Assembly (NCBI GenBank): GCA_025094145.1
Contig: JALLLS010000007.1
Location: forward strand, 1 to 64,000
Reading direction: 5' to 3'
Source of the DNA: Spinellus fusiger
Taxonomy: Eukaryota; Mucoromycota; Mucoromycetes; Mucorales; Phycomycetaceae
DNA length: 64,000 bases
Shown here: piece after piece, positions 12,547 to 24,544 of the stretch
Layout of the letters: each line of letters opens with the position of its first letter
How positions within the stretch are numbered: the stretch's first letter is position 1
Translations under genes and position numbers: made by a program
The notes under the pieces: model-generated
Told to the model about the DNA's origin: nothing
Databases searched by the model: none
What the model saw: only the letters and a program-made list of their open reading frames with translations

Positions 12547-14032
12547 ATGGCTCCTCGTAAACAAGTAGATGACGATTACATTGACGTGGACGACACCTAC
12601 GACGCCAACCAAGATGAAGACGCAGGAAAAGCAGGATATTCTTGGGAAGAAGAGTACAAAAGAAGTTGGGATGTCCTGCAAGAAGATGCAGAAGGCCGGT
12701 TAAGCAGTGCAGTAGCTCATTTACAACAGCAGAGAAAGAGACGGAGGTATTCTAAAGATAAAACAGACAGAAACCACATACAAACCCTTATACAAACCCA
12801 CATAGACTTCTCAAAGACACTGCCATTATACAACGTGGTATTATTCGACACCTGTTTATCATTATTGACCTTTCGGAAGCCATGAACGAAAGAGATCTTC
12901 GGCCTACCAGAGTAGAATTAACACTCAACTATGCCCAACAGTTTGTGATTGAATATTTTGATCAAAACCCTATTTCACAACTTGGCATTATTGTCACCCG
13001 AGATGGCATTGCCGAGAAGTTGACTGAACTCAGTGGAAATCCTACGGATCATATTCGTGTCTTGAAAACAAAAAAGAATACAGAGACAAGTGGAGAGCCC
13101 TCACTTCAGAATTCACTCCAGCTTGCAAGATCTAGTATGCTAGGCGTACCTACCCATGGATCAAAAGAGATCTTGCTTATCTTTGGAGCCCTAACAACGT
13201 GTGATCCCTCGGACATTTACAGTACCATTGATCTATTGCAAAAAGAAATGGTGCGCGTGAATATTGTGGGATTAGCAGCAGAAGTACAGATCTGTCGTGT
13301 CCTAAGCAAGGCAACCAAAGGTAATTTTGTGGATAGTATGTGAATCCGCCCCCATCTATGGAACAGAGAGACTGATAAAACTATACTGTTTTTTGTGGTG
13401 ATTGAAGGAACCTATGGTGTTATTCTGAACGAAGCCCACTATAAGGATTTGCTATTTGAAGTTGTACCTCCTCCTGCAATAACACCCAACAAAAACACAT
13501 CAAATTTAGTAACTATGGGATTTCCACGTCGACAAGCAGAAGAACATGCGACATTTTGTGTTTGGTAATGAATGTTTAGAGAGGCATCTTAATGTGGCAT
13601 TAGTTCTGACATGAAGAATATACAAGTCATTCAAAGTTAACAACAGGTGGATATATATGTCCAAGATGCCATTCTAAAGTATGTGATGTTCCAAGCGACT
13701 GTGATGTGTGTGGACTGACGCTGGTCTCATCGCCTCATTTGGCACGCTCATATCACCACTTGTTTCCTGTCGACAATTTTAATGAAGTAAGAAACAGGTA
13801 ATGTCATGGCACTATAAAGTTACGCCTCGATTAACAATGCTATAGCTCCCGTGTTACTCACTGCTTTTCTTGTCTCGTGTCATTTGACAAAACAGAAGGG
13901 GGTGGCCAGGTTCATTTTGCATGTCCAAAATGTCAACAGACCTTCTGTGCAGATTGTGATATATTTATCCATGAAGTTCTACATAATTGTCCTGGTTGCT
14001 GGAGTACGAATATACCCAAACAGGCTCTCTAA
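12547..14032 (+). CDS. SSL1: TFIIH core subunit Ssl1/p44 (GTF2H2)
   Basis: Predicted exons 12547-12746, 12806-13320, 13408-13564, 13627-13797 and 13846-14032 give 409 residues in frame (human p44 is 395). The N-terminal helix has [18 protein letters not shown]. The vWA-like domain carries [50 protein letters not shown] and [16 protein letters not shown]. The first zinc finger reads [15 protein letters not shown]...[21 protein letters not shown]. The C-terminal RING-like finger reads CFSCL...[15 protein letters not shown]...HNCPGC. In TFIIH this subunit binds and stimulates the Rad3/XPD helicase in transcription initiation and nucleotide-excision repair. The acceptor at 13626, rather than the CAG at 13648, restores the first Cys-His of the finger. 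Confidence 0.96.
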
Positions 14033-17000
14033 TGAGATCAAATCTTGGCAAGTCCTCTTTTCAATGGATAACACATGATGTATAAAGCATAAAGTATTTG
14101 TCTCCTCCTTTACTTGCCAATGCAATACGCTCGGATGTCTCGGTAAGGGTTGGGAGTGTTCTATTTTACATTTATTTGCTTTCATTTCTTATTCCATAGA
14201 TAGTTCATATGTATGGGGCTCGTTTTTATTGTTTTGTTCTTATAAACTAGTCACCCTACACATACACAAAAACACGTAAGAAAAGGGAAAGAATCAACAA
14301 ATGTTATTAAAGCAGGTCTTTTTATTCTCTTCATTATTATTATTATTACTATTATTATTATTTTTTAAAAAAAAGTAAATCTTGTGATATTGGTATAAGA
14401 CTTCCAAATAATCACCATTCTCATCTCTCTCTACAAAAAAACAGTGTAGCTATCAAATTAGTACTTACTATAGCCCAAATACTTTGTGAGTATGCTTCTT
14501 CTTTCGAGTATCACTTATGATCGAGGTCTTCTGAATAGTTTAAAAAGTCAATGATACTATATTAGCTGCTGAATCTAAAGAACATGATAGAACATCACAT
14601 AGACTATAACATCTATTTGTAGAGAGAGAGAGTAAACATGATACACTGCATTCGGCTTAAAGAAAAAATACTGTGTGATTGAACTACCTTTTTTTTTACT
14701 CTAATATATTGCCTCAATTGATTTACAATGCCACTGAATTGATTAAACTGAATGGATGAGGCTCAATCAGTAGACATGAGTTTAATCGATTCGTTTTTTC
14801 TTGGACGTACATTATAATAATATTATAAAACTAGTTGGTGTTTTCTTTGCTATCAAGTTTATATTCATTTAGTCAATTTCCCTAACTCTATTTCACTTGC
14901 ATTATGTCCAACTTTTTTAAAACAGGTACTGACACTAGTAACTCTTCTAATGTCTTTCCAATCTCTTGTTCATTGATGAGTGATCTGTCTATCTCTATGA
15001 TGTGTTAATAAAATAAGGTAATAGTTTTGCTTGTCTGTTCTGGTGATTTTTCTAAAGTAGTTTGTCTTTTGAACTTATGCTTTTGGATTGAGAATCATCG
15101 ATTCATGAACGCGATGTATTCAAACTAACATTTTACTATCAACACTCGGACAGGAGTACTGGCACACTATAGATCACCCTTTATTGGCAGGATATCAAAT
15201 AGATAAATGGATGCAGCTTTGCATAAGGTGTTTGTTCGTGTCATCGCAATGATGTGTGGTATTTGTTGATTGTGGTGGGGTATTTTAATATCTACCATGG
15301 AAAAATCAGCATTCATTGATAGACTCATATGTGCAGTGCATTGCATTGAATTAAAAAATGATGGATAGACTACTCAATGTGTTTATTCTTATCTATTCTA
15401 TTGGAAGAAACAGAAGAAAGAATATGTTGTGTTCATTATTGTCAAAGTTCCAGTAGTAATACACAGTATTACTTTATTTTGTTTAGTGTCTGTATTTTTG
15501 TCTGTCTGTTTGAATATCTCAATGTACTGTACTAACTACACTTTAAAAGACTATTTTCTAAGGCATTGACACCCCTTTTCTCTTTCATAAAAATTGTGTA
15601 GTATGATTTATATTCAACAAATAACGGTTAATACATTATCTAGAAAAACAAAAGGAACAATAAAGTCAGTCTGTAGTTTATTACTATAATAAACCACTCT
15701 GGAAGAATAGATTGTTTGATTCTTTAGGTTGACATTAAGTTCACAGTAATCAATACTCTTCTTATCATATAAGGCGAAATTTATTTCATTTTATGACTGG
15801 TCTATTTCTTTTTCATCTCTTGATTGTGCAAGTGTATCTTGGAGTAAATAATAATAGCAGCACATAGAATATACTTTTAGACTTAAGAATTCTTAAGATA
15901 TTTACCATTGACTATATAGAATCGTATCTGTTGTATTGAACTTTATATTCTTGGGATTTTATTAACATATCGACCCCTAACGTACACTATATATTACGTA
16001 TTTTTATTCTCTTTATTGAAATAAATAAATACATATTCGTCTCATCCAAGTCTTTATTTGTATATAATGCTACCAGAGAATATTTATTTTTTCTTTTCTT
16101 TTCCTTCTTTCTAATATATTTACAGAAATAGGCAACCAATAAATAGGTGCATGCTCATATCGCTAATATATCCATCTCTGTAGTTAGGGATAGATATATC
16201 GGAGTGAAGATCGTCAAGAGTCTGATCATTCCAATAGGAAGATAGCCCCCTTTCTTCTTCTATAAGCTTTGTCACTAAAAAAACACTAATATGCATGGTT
16301 TAATACCAGCCAGTTATATTTTATGGCGGTTGCCATTCTTATTAAAATATGTTTTTAACAAATAAATAAAGGTTTTTAGTGCATAAATACTATTAATATA
16401 TTAATCTTATGACATTCAAAAAAAGATATGTTTCAGTAGACATCTTATAGTGTTTATAGCAGCAAAACTATATATAAAAAAGAACTAAGTTTTTGATATT
16501 GGTATTGTTTTTGATGGCCATCATTATTCTTGGCATCATTTGGTACAGTTCGCACAGCATGTATAGAAGCTATTTCTTCAAGGAAAAAAAAAGACATTAC
16601 TTGTAAAGAATAAATAAAATACCAACTGCCTGCTATCTTAGTTGTTTTATATCATGGTGTCTATTGACTTGTGTTTTTCTTTCTAAACGCATACAACAAC
16701 CATTCATTAAAGAGAGTAAATCTATGTGCTTATATTCTGAGTTTATTACCTCACATTATCCCAATGCGTCATTTTTAAATAAAAAAGAACGTCTGTAAAA
16801 ATAAACAAGGAGCAGAATTCTGCAAAGAGTGCATAAAGTCTTCTTTCTTTAGAAAAATAAACAAAGAGAAACGCTTATGATTGGTTTTTTTCCAAACGAT
16901 TTCCATATCTCGATCTTTTTTTTTATGTTCTCATTTTTTGTGTGCCCTTAGTTTTATTTTTATTTTTATTTTTGCATATAACATAAAGTAAAATATAAAT

Positions 17001-17113
17001 ATAAAACTATCTTACTATTTCTACCAAAGATCAAATCTTATTCATAATGAAGTTTATTATAGCATTGGCTCAAGGTTTAAGCATCTACTGAAAAATGAAA
17101 CAGAATATTTGAT
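14033..17113. other. 3-kb gene-free AT-rich region
   Basis: No ORF with protein-like composition, RNA gene or transposon remnant that I can recognise. It has ATT-type microsatellite DNA at 14330-14365 and many poly-A/T runs. The final few hundred bases flank a degenerate Tc1-like copy. Confidence 0.5.
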
Positions 17114-18090
17114 TCAGTAGCAGTCATCTTCCACACTCGCCTGCTTTGCTGACTCAATAATTCTAGCACTTGAATTATTAGTTACAGTGAGACGGTCTTT
17201 TTTTACTCTAGCTTTAGCTTTCAACCAGAAGAGTTCCATTGGATTTAGAAAAGGCGAGCAAGGAGGCAAATAAATAAATTTATATCCATACTTCTCAATG
17301 CGTGTCTTGGACAGCAATAGCCTTGCCTGTGGCGGTGCTATCCAAGATGAGATAAGGACCAGACATTTCATGTGTATCAAGTGTATTCATAGCACCACTG
17401 ATAATTTCCATCAAGTAGTTGCTTTGTTTTGTTTTTTTAAATGGAGACTTTTTTATCTCATTTATTTGAATAGATATTCGGTATTTTGAACTCGAACAAT
17501 TTTCTATCGATAGTACTTGTTTTTGGCTTATATAATTTTGAATATTTTTTTTGTATTTTTCTAATTAGCTTAACGTCCAAGAGACGAGGGAAACCGACCA
17601 GGAAACACAAGAGCAAACGACCACTTCTCCGACAGAGCACAACTCAGAACCATCTACCACGAGAGCCATACGACCAGAGTCAAGGAAAAGCCTACGGAGA
17701 ACCCCGACAGACACAAAAACGCAGGCAAAGGAAAGCCGACCCACAGGGACGAAGAAACCACACCCCGACGAAAAGAGAACCGCACACCAAAGTCCTCCAT
17801 CAAAGTTGTGGTTGCTTTGTGTACTAAATTCCTTAATTTACTTTGGGTAATTTGATCCCCTCCCTGTCGTCTCTCTTATTCTTCTGAATAGCTTTTAATT
17901 TACGCAAGGTTAAATCAACAACTCCCTTTTCATAGATTGCTCTGATAATGTAAATGGAAATGCCGTTGTCTGAAGAAAGCACAGTTTTAGCAGACAGTTC
18001 CTGCTATGATTTCCCAAAGTGTTGTCTAATGTGTCTATTGAATCCTGCTTCACCAGTAAAGATGGATTGATCATACCCATCTATTTCCAT
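17114..18090 (-). pseudogene. Degenerate Tc1/IS630-type transposase (family A) with internal insertion
   Basis: Reading the minus strand, the part at about 18090-17840 encodes MEIDGYDQSIFTGEAGFN, then SAKTVLSSDNGISIYIIRAI and GVVDLTLRKLK, with stops. It is the segment around the first catalytic Asp of Tc1-like DDE transposases. The usual FIDEAGF has become FTGEAGF, so that Asp is lost. At 17390-17114 the rest reads LILDSTATGKAIAVQDTH, then YGYKFIYLPPCSPFLNPMELFW, which keeps the second Asp and the Glu. Between them sits about 350 bases of unrelated, partly GC-rich DNA (17460-17830). An N-terminal trace (ISLTLKKLDKV-like) may extend to about 18230. Stops, frame changes and the insertion make it non-functional. 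Confidence 0.75.
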
Positions 18091-18824
18091 ATCACTCACC
18101 CACTCCAGTGTCTTCTCTTTATTTCTCTTGAATGATTCACAATACACTCAGATATTATCGTAGCTATTACTTTATCCAACTTCTTGAGAGTAAGAGAAAC
18201 ATACTTATAGATGTCTATGAAAACAGGAAAGGGAAATTGATTTGATATCTGGAAAAAAAGAAAACAATGTATCTCTTGCCTCCTACAAGACAATAACAAC
18301 AGCAGAAGCCGAGTCATACAAAAGACAAAGAAAGTCAACGTGCTTTGCTCCAAGTTTTCTATTGTTTTCTCTCAAATAGAACACATTCTCTTTTGGTACC
18401 CGACAAACAGTTTTCTTTCTTCTCTTTGTGTGTTTTTGTAGGATGCTGAGCTGTTCTTAGACCTATGCCTAAAGATGACTTTGCAGGCATTCTTTATTCA
18501 ATGAAAAAGGCCAAACAGTTCCTGTACTTTCAGTGAAGCATAAGAGAGATATGGGACACCCCTTATGCTTTTAGTAGCCTCAGTCTTTGTTATAATGTTC
18601 AATTCGCTTTTTTTTTCCTACTTGTTATCTCACGGGCATTGACTCTTGTTGAACGACCTCAGCTGATTTCTATGAATACTGACAAAAACCTTAATATCTA
18701 CCAAGATCTACACGTCTAATACGTAAATAGTTTGGAGAAAAGGATTCAATATAAGACATTCATCAACAGGTTTGGTTCATCTGATAAAAGATACAGCTTA
18801 TAGACAATGAAAAGGATAACACTG

Positions 18825-19963
18825 TACAGTCTTAAGTTATAAAATGACTCCAAACAATGAAAATCAGTCAGCTGTTAGCCAAGGACATAAAGATAGTCCT
18901 ATCAAAAGAAGAAAGCATGCTATATTTATCAGAAGTCAAATAACAATACAATAGAAAAGACGTGCTACTTATCAAGAGATTGTTGACGATCTTAACCTCC
19001 CAAAAAGCACAATGGGCAAGAGTGCTCTATTGTATAAAAACAAAGGTATAAATCGACTCAAAATGCGTACAGAAAGACCAGAAAAGGTTTCATCTACTTC
19101 AGAACCGGCAATTGTCTTGTCTATTCGCAGAAACACTATACAAACAATTGCATATTATTTAAGAAATATGAATGATGTAAAACAAGGTTGTCTGGTCTGA
19201 CGAATCCTGTTTTACAGTTGTGGGCAATGATAAAGGGACTAGAGTGATCAGAAAGAAAGGTGAAAGGTATGAGGAGCGTCATACGCAAAGAACATACAAG
19301 TATGGCAAGGGTTCAGTCATGGTGTGGGGTTGCTTTTGGCGTGGAGGTCTAGGACCTCTTGCACTCTTGTAGGGATAAGTTAATCAAGACAACTATATCA
19401 ATGGACTTGCCAAATACTTTCTTCTATAGTTACAAAAAATGTAAGAAGACCTCAATGATACCATTCTCTTTCAAGAAGACAGTGTATCTTGCCACAAAAG
19501 AGCATAAAGTATATAGTACAAACAAAAGAGATATAGGATTGAAGATTTTTGATATTTGGCCTACACAAAGCCCATATCTTCACTCAATTGGGTATGTCTA
19601 GGCTTATCTTGATAATAAGATTGAGCCGCGTCGAATAAGTATAACCAATACAAAACAGCTTGAACGATGCTTGTGTAGTGAATGGGAGAAGATCCCAAAT
19701 GAATTTCTGGAAGATCTAGTGGATAGCATGCCAAGGAGGTGCTCCGCTGTGATAAAGAATAAAGGCTTTGCTACAGATTACTGAGCAATATATTTATGAT
19801 GAAAATGTAGACAATCATCTAAAGAACAACTGCTCTAAATCTTGTGCTATTCCATGAACCTTTTATTATGAACATCTTTGACTTATAGATATGCCTTTAT
19901 CTTTCAAAATATAAATAAAAAATAGGTGATTTTTTGTCTACTCATTTATTACATGAGACTGTA
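18825..19963 (+). mobile_element. Tc1/mariner element (family B) with terminal inverted repeats
   Basis: The left end TACAGTCTTAAGTTATAAAA (from 18825) and the reverse complement of the right end (TACAGTCTCATGTAATAAAT, ending 19963) match with a few changes, and both begin at a TA dinucleotide, as in Tc1/mariner insertions. The 1.14-kb interior carries a broken transposase on the plus strand. This copy is complete in outline but inactive. Confidence 0.78.
18890..19785 (+). pseudogene. Tc1-like transposase pseudogene (family B)
   Basis: Several reading frames together give the family order. ATYQEIVDDLNLPKSTMGK is a helix-turn-helix-like start. VWSDES is represented by SDESCF. KGERYEERHTQRTYKYGKGS and VMVWGCFWRGGLGPL form the core strands. 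LFQEDSVSCHK is the second Asp block, and NTKQLERCLCSEWEKIPNEF is the tail with a final RRCSAVIKNKG. At least six stops or frameshifts interrupt it. It sits inside the TIRs at 18825 and 19963. It differs from families A, C and D in sequence, so the window holds several separate Tc1 lineages. Confidence 0.75.
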
Positions 19964-20306
19964 TTGTACGTGCATGTGGATAAAAGTAACAAATATATTG
20001 GCCTGATAATTTGTACATGCAAGATTCTATTAAGGATAAAATCTCTTACTTAAATCTCTTTTCTGAATTCTAAAGTTACTCAGAGACATACATGGATATA
20101 TTCTCTCAATGCCTTTTGATCAACAGTCCAAAACAGAAGAAAGAAAGCAAAGTCATCATCAAGAAAGAAAGAAAGAAAAAAAAGATATTTACAATGAGAA
20201 CTATATATTTAACAAAAATGTATCATTACTATTACTATTGAGAAATAAAAGCAAATAAAACTACGAATGCCTTGGCATTAGGATAAAGAATGCCCCAGTA
20301 GGACAT
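19964..20306. other. Short intergenic region 3' of the SGNH gene
   Basis: AT-rich DNA with a GAAA run at 20160-20180, lying between the family B Tc1 copy and the stop codon of the minus-strand gene. No gene seen; it probably holds that gene's 3' untranslated region. Confidence 0.4.
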
Positions 20307-22496
20307 TTATGCAGCAGGTGAGTTGCAGAGTGAATTCATCAAGACCTGATTCTCCAATTCAACAATGTCAGAGGAAACATGATTCGAAGGACAACCAAGA
20401 CTCTCAAGCTTCTCCTCATACGCCCTTGCTTCTCCCATGGCCAGTGTATTCCATACTTCAGCATTGAGTTCATTTACAAACCGCCCCCGGGTAAGATCAT
20501 CGAAGGATTCTATCCGTCCTCCACTCACACGTCGTTGGCGATTACTAGCATCCACACGACAGCAGTAATATTGTGGTGTACGATAGATAATCTTGGGACG
20601 ACGATCCTTTAAATATGTTGATTTGATCCAGTTGATGAGTTTAGAAAGATCCTTTTCAAAATCAACCAGTGTCAGAAAAGCAGCATCCCAGTTTCCTAGA
20701 GAGAACACAATAATATCAGGCTGTCTTGTGGGTTCACGAAGGAGTGTTGAAAAGGCACTCTCCCAACCAGGAATATTCAAATAGGTAAGTCCGTCCCACT
20801 TGTAGCTGTAGAGAGGAACACTGTCTGGAACAGTTGTGGAATTTGTACCCAAAGGTCTGATCTTCTTTGTTGCACTGTCCCACTCAGTAATACCTAGTGC
20901 TGCAGATTCCTCCACTGTGTTTTCGAAATGAAGTCTATTTTCTCGTTCATAGGGATTGAACCATTCCACTTTCCATGTCGCCTCTGAATAGTCTTCACAG
21001 TAACAGGACCGTATTTGAGCATCATCTCCTCCAGAAATCCAACCACGCGAGCCTACTAGATTTGTGGAAGAGGTGTTTGTTGTTGATGGGGAGGATGTTT
21101 TTGGCTGAGTGTTGCACCATTGGCCATGACTTAACATTGTCTTGAGAGAGCGTCTTGTGTTGGAATCTCCGAAGAAATCCACACCTCCTGGATAACGACG
21201 AGCAAGACAGCGATTGAATTGTTCGTAGGTCAATTTACGATAGCGACAGGTATAAGGGGCCCACAGCTTATGATGGTGATCTATACCAGCAATAGGATGT
21301 GTGCTATTATAACCCTCTGGAATAGGCAACCATCGGCCCAAATGATTGGCGCCTGAGCACAAGGGAAGAGCAAGATGGTCATCCAGAGCCATTGTCTGAA
21401 GCTGTCGCTCCGTCATCACCTTGTCTGGTTGGGATGAATCTACCACCCTGATGGTGTCTGTTCCTACTGGATAGACGGACAGTGATTGTGGAAGATAGGC
21501 ATTGACAGGCCCCATTTCAAAGTTCCATCTTCCAGCCTGATACTCTAATAGACCTTTTAACTGATAATCTCCAATGTCCTTCAATGCTATATTGGTCTCA
21601 TACACATGGACCCAGTCTCTTTCTGCAGTGGTTTCTTCCAAGTTTCTGTACCATTCCGGGGAGTTTCCGTCCATAACAGTGCCCATCCGATCCATTCTCA
21701 AAAGAGAGTATCCTGACCAAGGATGCATTGGTAATGTGATTGTTGCATTTGTTTGTAGATGCTGTAGGGTCACCATAAAGGTGTCCCACCAAGGGGAGGC
21801 AAATCTGCCATTCTGGTGCTGATTCGGCTTGTACATGGAGTCAAAAGGATTGGAGACATCGTAGGTGGGTTGGCGGACAACGAGTCTTACGCACATAGTC
21901 TGGTCAGGATCCATCTGGGTATCAGCTCTGAAGGGGAGAAGAACAAAGGATTTGTCTATGGTTGGGAGGTATCTAAAAGCAGGCCCAGTATCTTCTACCC
22001 GGAATACACTGGCAGCAAGATGGTGCAGTAAAGGAAAAGGCAGGGGTTGCTTTTCACAAGCATACCGACTCTTCTTTTCAGAAGAGGGGTTATTGTCAGT
22101 ATCCACCCATGAAGTCCAAGGATGGTTGTCCCTATCTGTAGCATTGTAGGTTGTATGGAGGTCCGGGTTCATAACATAGTCGCTATTGACCCGTATGAGG
22201 ACTGGCTCCATGATATCCGGAAAGAGCCGTAGTAGGTGGCTTTCTAGGGGATAGTCCTTTTCATCAATAGAAATAGACTTGTTGTTGTGGTAGATAATAC
22301 TTTTAGGAAGGGGCTGTATTAATGGATATTCCTGATAAGTATAGGACAATACAACAAATATTGTCAGTAGAGTGATAATCACGATGCCCTTCCAGAGATA
22401 AGGTGTAATGCTTGAGCACCCTTTATTTCTGAGCATAGGAGAAAGAGTGTGGCAAAGACAGAAGATAAAAGCAGAAGAAATAGAGTGCAAAACCAA
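20307..22496 (-). CDS. Type II membrane SGNH/PC-esterase-like protein (putative glycan O-acyltransferase or esterase)
   Basis: Single 729-residue ORF without introns. A short N-terminal stretch precedes one membrane segment (about residues 34-54, GIVIITLLTIFVVLSYTY), so a Golgi type II protein is likely; Met21 (MLRNKGC) is an alternative start. The central region (about 150-370) is a beta-rich lumenal domain. The SGNH part starts with VDFFGDSNTRRSL (about residue 442), which matches block I of PC-esterase/TBL/Cas1-type proteins, and continues with LGNWDAAF (block III) and a Cys-rich YRTPQYYCCRV. The C-terminus ends DIVELENQVLMNSLCNSP. The expected catalytic DxxH is not evident before that end, although a His lies just upstream (SNHVSSD), so activity is uncertain. 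Substrate is unknown; wall or glycoprotein glycans are likely from the family. Confidence 0.9.
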   Translation of the reverse strand: MVLHSISSAFIFCLCHTLSPMLRNKGCSSITPYLWKGIVIITLLTIFVVLSYTYQEYPLIQPLPKSIIYHNNKSISIDEKDYPLESHLLRLFPDIMEPVLIRVNSDYVMNPDLHTTYNATDRDNHPWTSWVDTDNNPSSEKKSRYACEKQPLPFPLLHHLAASVFRVEDTGPAFRYLPTIDKSFVLLPFRADTQMDPDQTMCVRLVVRQPTYDVSNPFDSMYKPNQHQNGRFASPWWDTFMVTLQHLQTNATITLPMHPWSGYSLLRMDRMGTVMDGNSPEWYRNLEETTAERDWVHVYETNIALKDIGDYQLKGLLEYQAGRWNFEMGPVNAYLPQSLSVYPVGTDTIRVVDSSQPDKVMTERQLQTMALDDHLALPLCSGANHLGRWLPIPEGYNSTHPIAGIDHHHKLWAPYTCRYRKLTYEQFNRCLARRYPGGVDFFGDSNTRRSLKTMLSHGQWCNTQPKTSSPSTTNTSSTNLVGSRGWISGGDDAQIRSCYCEDYSEATWKVEWFNPYERENRLHFENTVEESAALGITEWDSATKKIRPLGTNSTTVPDSVPLYSYKWDGLTYLNIPGWESAFSTLLREPTRQPDIIVFSLGNWDAAFLTLVDFEKDLSKLINWIKSTYLKDRRPKIIYRTPQYYCCRVDASNRQRRVSGGRIESFDDLTRGRFVNELNAEVWNTLAMGEARAYEEKLESLGCPSNHVSSDIVELENQVLMNSLCNSPAA

Positions 22497-23254
22497 AAAA
22501 AACTGAGCGTAATATTATTTAACGGATCATAAAATAAAAATAAAAACTTTAGCAGTTGATTTTCCTAATTGTTGTGGTCTCGATTGTCTGTTTTCCAATC
22601 TATACTTTAGTTAAATTCAGCTTAGCTGGTAGTCTTCTCCCTTCTCTTAACACTATTACTATGGTTGCTATGAAGGAGAGGGTTGGCATTGGCTCCAGCA
22701 TAAACTACGAGTAAGAGATATTGGCATTGTTCAATAGTGTTAAGAGAGAGAGAAAGAGACACCTTTGCTTTCTTTTCTTTTCTTCGCACTACCATCTCAC
22801 AAATAAAATAGAATGGCAGTGAGAAAGGGAAGGGATAAAAGGGAGTATTTATGTAGGAACTAAATAGAGGCATACCCATATATTCATAGCAGGGGTATTA
22901 TTATTCTTAATTTACATAATCCAAAAATATTAAGTATTTACTGTCTCTGAAGAGAAGAACGCCTTTATCAATGCCTGTTTAATCCATCTTACCAGTAGCA
23001 GACAGCCAATATCCTCCATCTACATATTCCAATATGAATCCCTTTAATATATCTTCACAGCAGTGCTGTCATTGAATTAATGGACTTATTGACTTAAAAC
23101 CTGGCATGGCTTATCACTGCTTGAGAGTGACTAGTAAGTTTATTCCAATCATATCATTCTTGATCTACCTGGACATTAAAAGTTATTCAATATAAGAAAT
23201 AGAGAAAATATCAACTCAGATGAAGTGGTACACATCCAAAGATCTCTAGAATAT
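22497..23254. other. Intergenic region 5' of the SGNH gene
   Basis: Promoter side of the minus-strand SGNH gene followed by AT-rich DNA up to a Tc1 copy. The minus ORF at 22622-22879 is low-complexity and has no domain, so I do not support it as a gene. Confidence 0.4.
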
Positions 23255-24060
23255 ACACTCTTTCCGGAAATTATTGCTGCAAAGATAAAAATGAATCTGG
23301 TGCACTCTTATACTGTATTATTTATTAAACAACCATTTAACATTGAACAAAGAACATAAGGATTTGGTGGTTGATATGGTAGATGAAAAGCCAGATAGTG
23401 TCTTGGAGGAAATGATGGAGCGGTTGAATGCCCGGTTTATGAGTCTTGAAATCAAGAAATCTACTTTGCATGACTTCCTTACCAAAAAATGTCATTTCAC
23501 ACTCAAAAGAGCTCATTTGTATTCAGTTGAGCGAAATAGTCCCAAAAAGATTGAAGAAAGGTATAAATGGGTTACTTGTTGGCAGGAAACCAACATTGAT
23601 TTCTTGAGCAACTGTGCTTTCATTGACGAGGCAGCTTTGAAGAATAGAATCGCAGTAATTGGTCCCATTCAGTGTCAAAAAGGTAAGGGTGGGACTGTAT
23701 TTGATCACGGACAATGTCCCTATTTTTATGGATAGGGACATTCAGCTTTACATTGAGGGTAGAGGATATGGCTGCGTCTATCTTCCACCTTATTCGCTTG
23801 AGGTTATTCCTATTGAGCAGTTCTGGTCAGTTGTAAAGAGTAAACTCAAAAGAGAAGCTCTTTTGGATGAGGAAACACTATCCTCAACAATCTCATATTC
23901 TTTGTAATAAAGTACTGTTCAGTGTCTTGCAAGGATTCAGTAGATAGTCCCAGTCCAGATTTGATAATTGTTTAGAAAGAATATGTTTATAATAAATTCA
24001 TTTATTTAGTACACTTGGTGCATTCCATTTATGCACCAATAATCTCCGGAAAGAGTGTGT
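23255..24060 (+). mobile_element. Internally deleted Tc1-like element (family C) with TIRs
   Basis: The left end reads ACACTCTTTCCGGAAATTAT (23255) and the reverse complement of the right end reads ACACTCTTTCCGGAGATTAT. TA dinucleotides flank both ends. At 0.8 kb it is shorter than a full Tc1 element because the transposase interior is missing a block. Confidence 0.85.
23343..23907 (+). pseudogene. Tc1-like transposase pseudogene (family C), deleted and frameshifted
   Basis: The first frame (23343-23735) gives a helix-turn-helix-like N-terminus (KSTLHDFLTKKCHFTLKRAH), then ERYKWVTCW and NCAFIDEAAL, which holds the first catalytic Asp. It then jumps directly to KGKGGTVF. The second frame (23659-23907) supplies LITDNVPIFM, GYGCVYLPPYSLEVIPIEQFW and a C-terminal KLKREALLDEETL. 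Thus both catalytic carboxylates and the Glu region survive, but the middle of the core is deleted and the frame is broken. It is non-functional. Confidence 0.85.
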
Positions 24061-24101
24061 AATCTTGGGCAAATGAGATCTTAATAACGCGCCAAGGTCT
24101 T

Positions 24102-24538
24102 TGTTAGGAGAGCTACTGACACAAGGGTGACACAAAGAAGACCAATCTAGGGGATGGGAGGCTCAGTGAGGCAGAGACTTCAGGAAGGCAGAAAAGGTTG
24201 GACCAACAATATAGACCAGTAAAATGGACAGAAAATATGTATCGACCAGATAAAATTACACAAACAGAGAAGAACAACAGAATAGACCAAGAACGGATAC
24301 GGTGAGGGAAGGATACGCTGACAAGTTTGTACGATATCGTAGATAGCCGAGCTATTTGGAATGGCACACAACAAGATAGTAAAGAGAACTTCAATAATTT
24401 ATTATAGTATCAAAAATCTTGCTTATATACGTTTAAGTGCTTTCTATAGCCCTTCTAGTCTCTTAAGTACTACTACTTCTATTGCTATATTACTAGAACA
24501 GTGACTGTAGGGTGTCAGGGATGCCTGACTCTCCTACA
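24102..24538 (-). repeat. LTR-like dispersed repeat, copy 2
   Basis: Reverse-complement counterpart of 522-963. On the minus strand it begins TGTAGGAGAGTCAGGCATCC and ends CAGTAGCTCTCCTAACA, so the two ends also form a short inverted repeat (TGT-AGGAG / CTCCT-ACA), typical of LTRs. It abuts repeat R2 at 24545, whose left terminus is missing, suggesting insertion into or next to R2. Confidence 0.7.
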
Positions 24539-24544
24539 AGTGTA

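Noticed and set aside
17486..17827. 113-residue basic plus-strand ORF
   Set aside because: Lies within the insert in a dead transposase, with low-complexity basic sequence and no domain; noted as a finding but not as a gene.
21574..22149. Plus-strand ORFs of 71-94 residues
   Set aside because: Opposite-strand shadows of the 729-residue SGNH gene.
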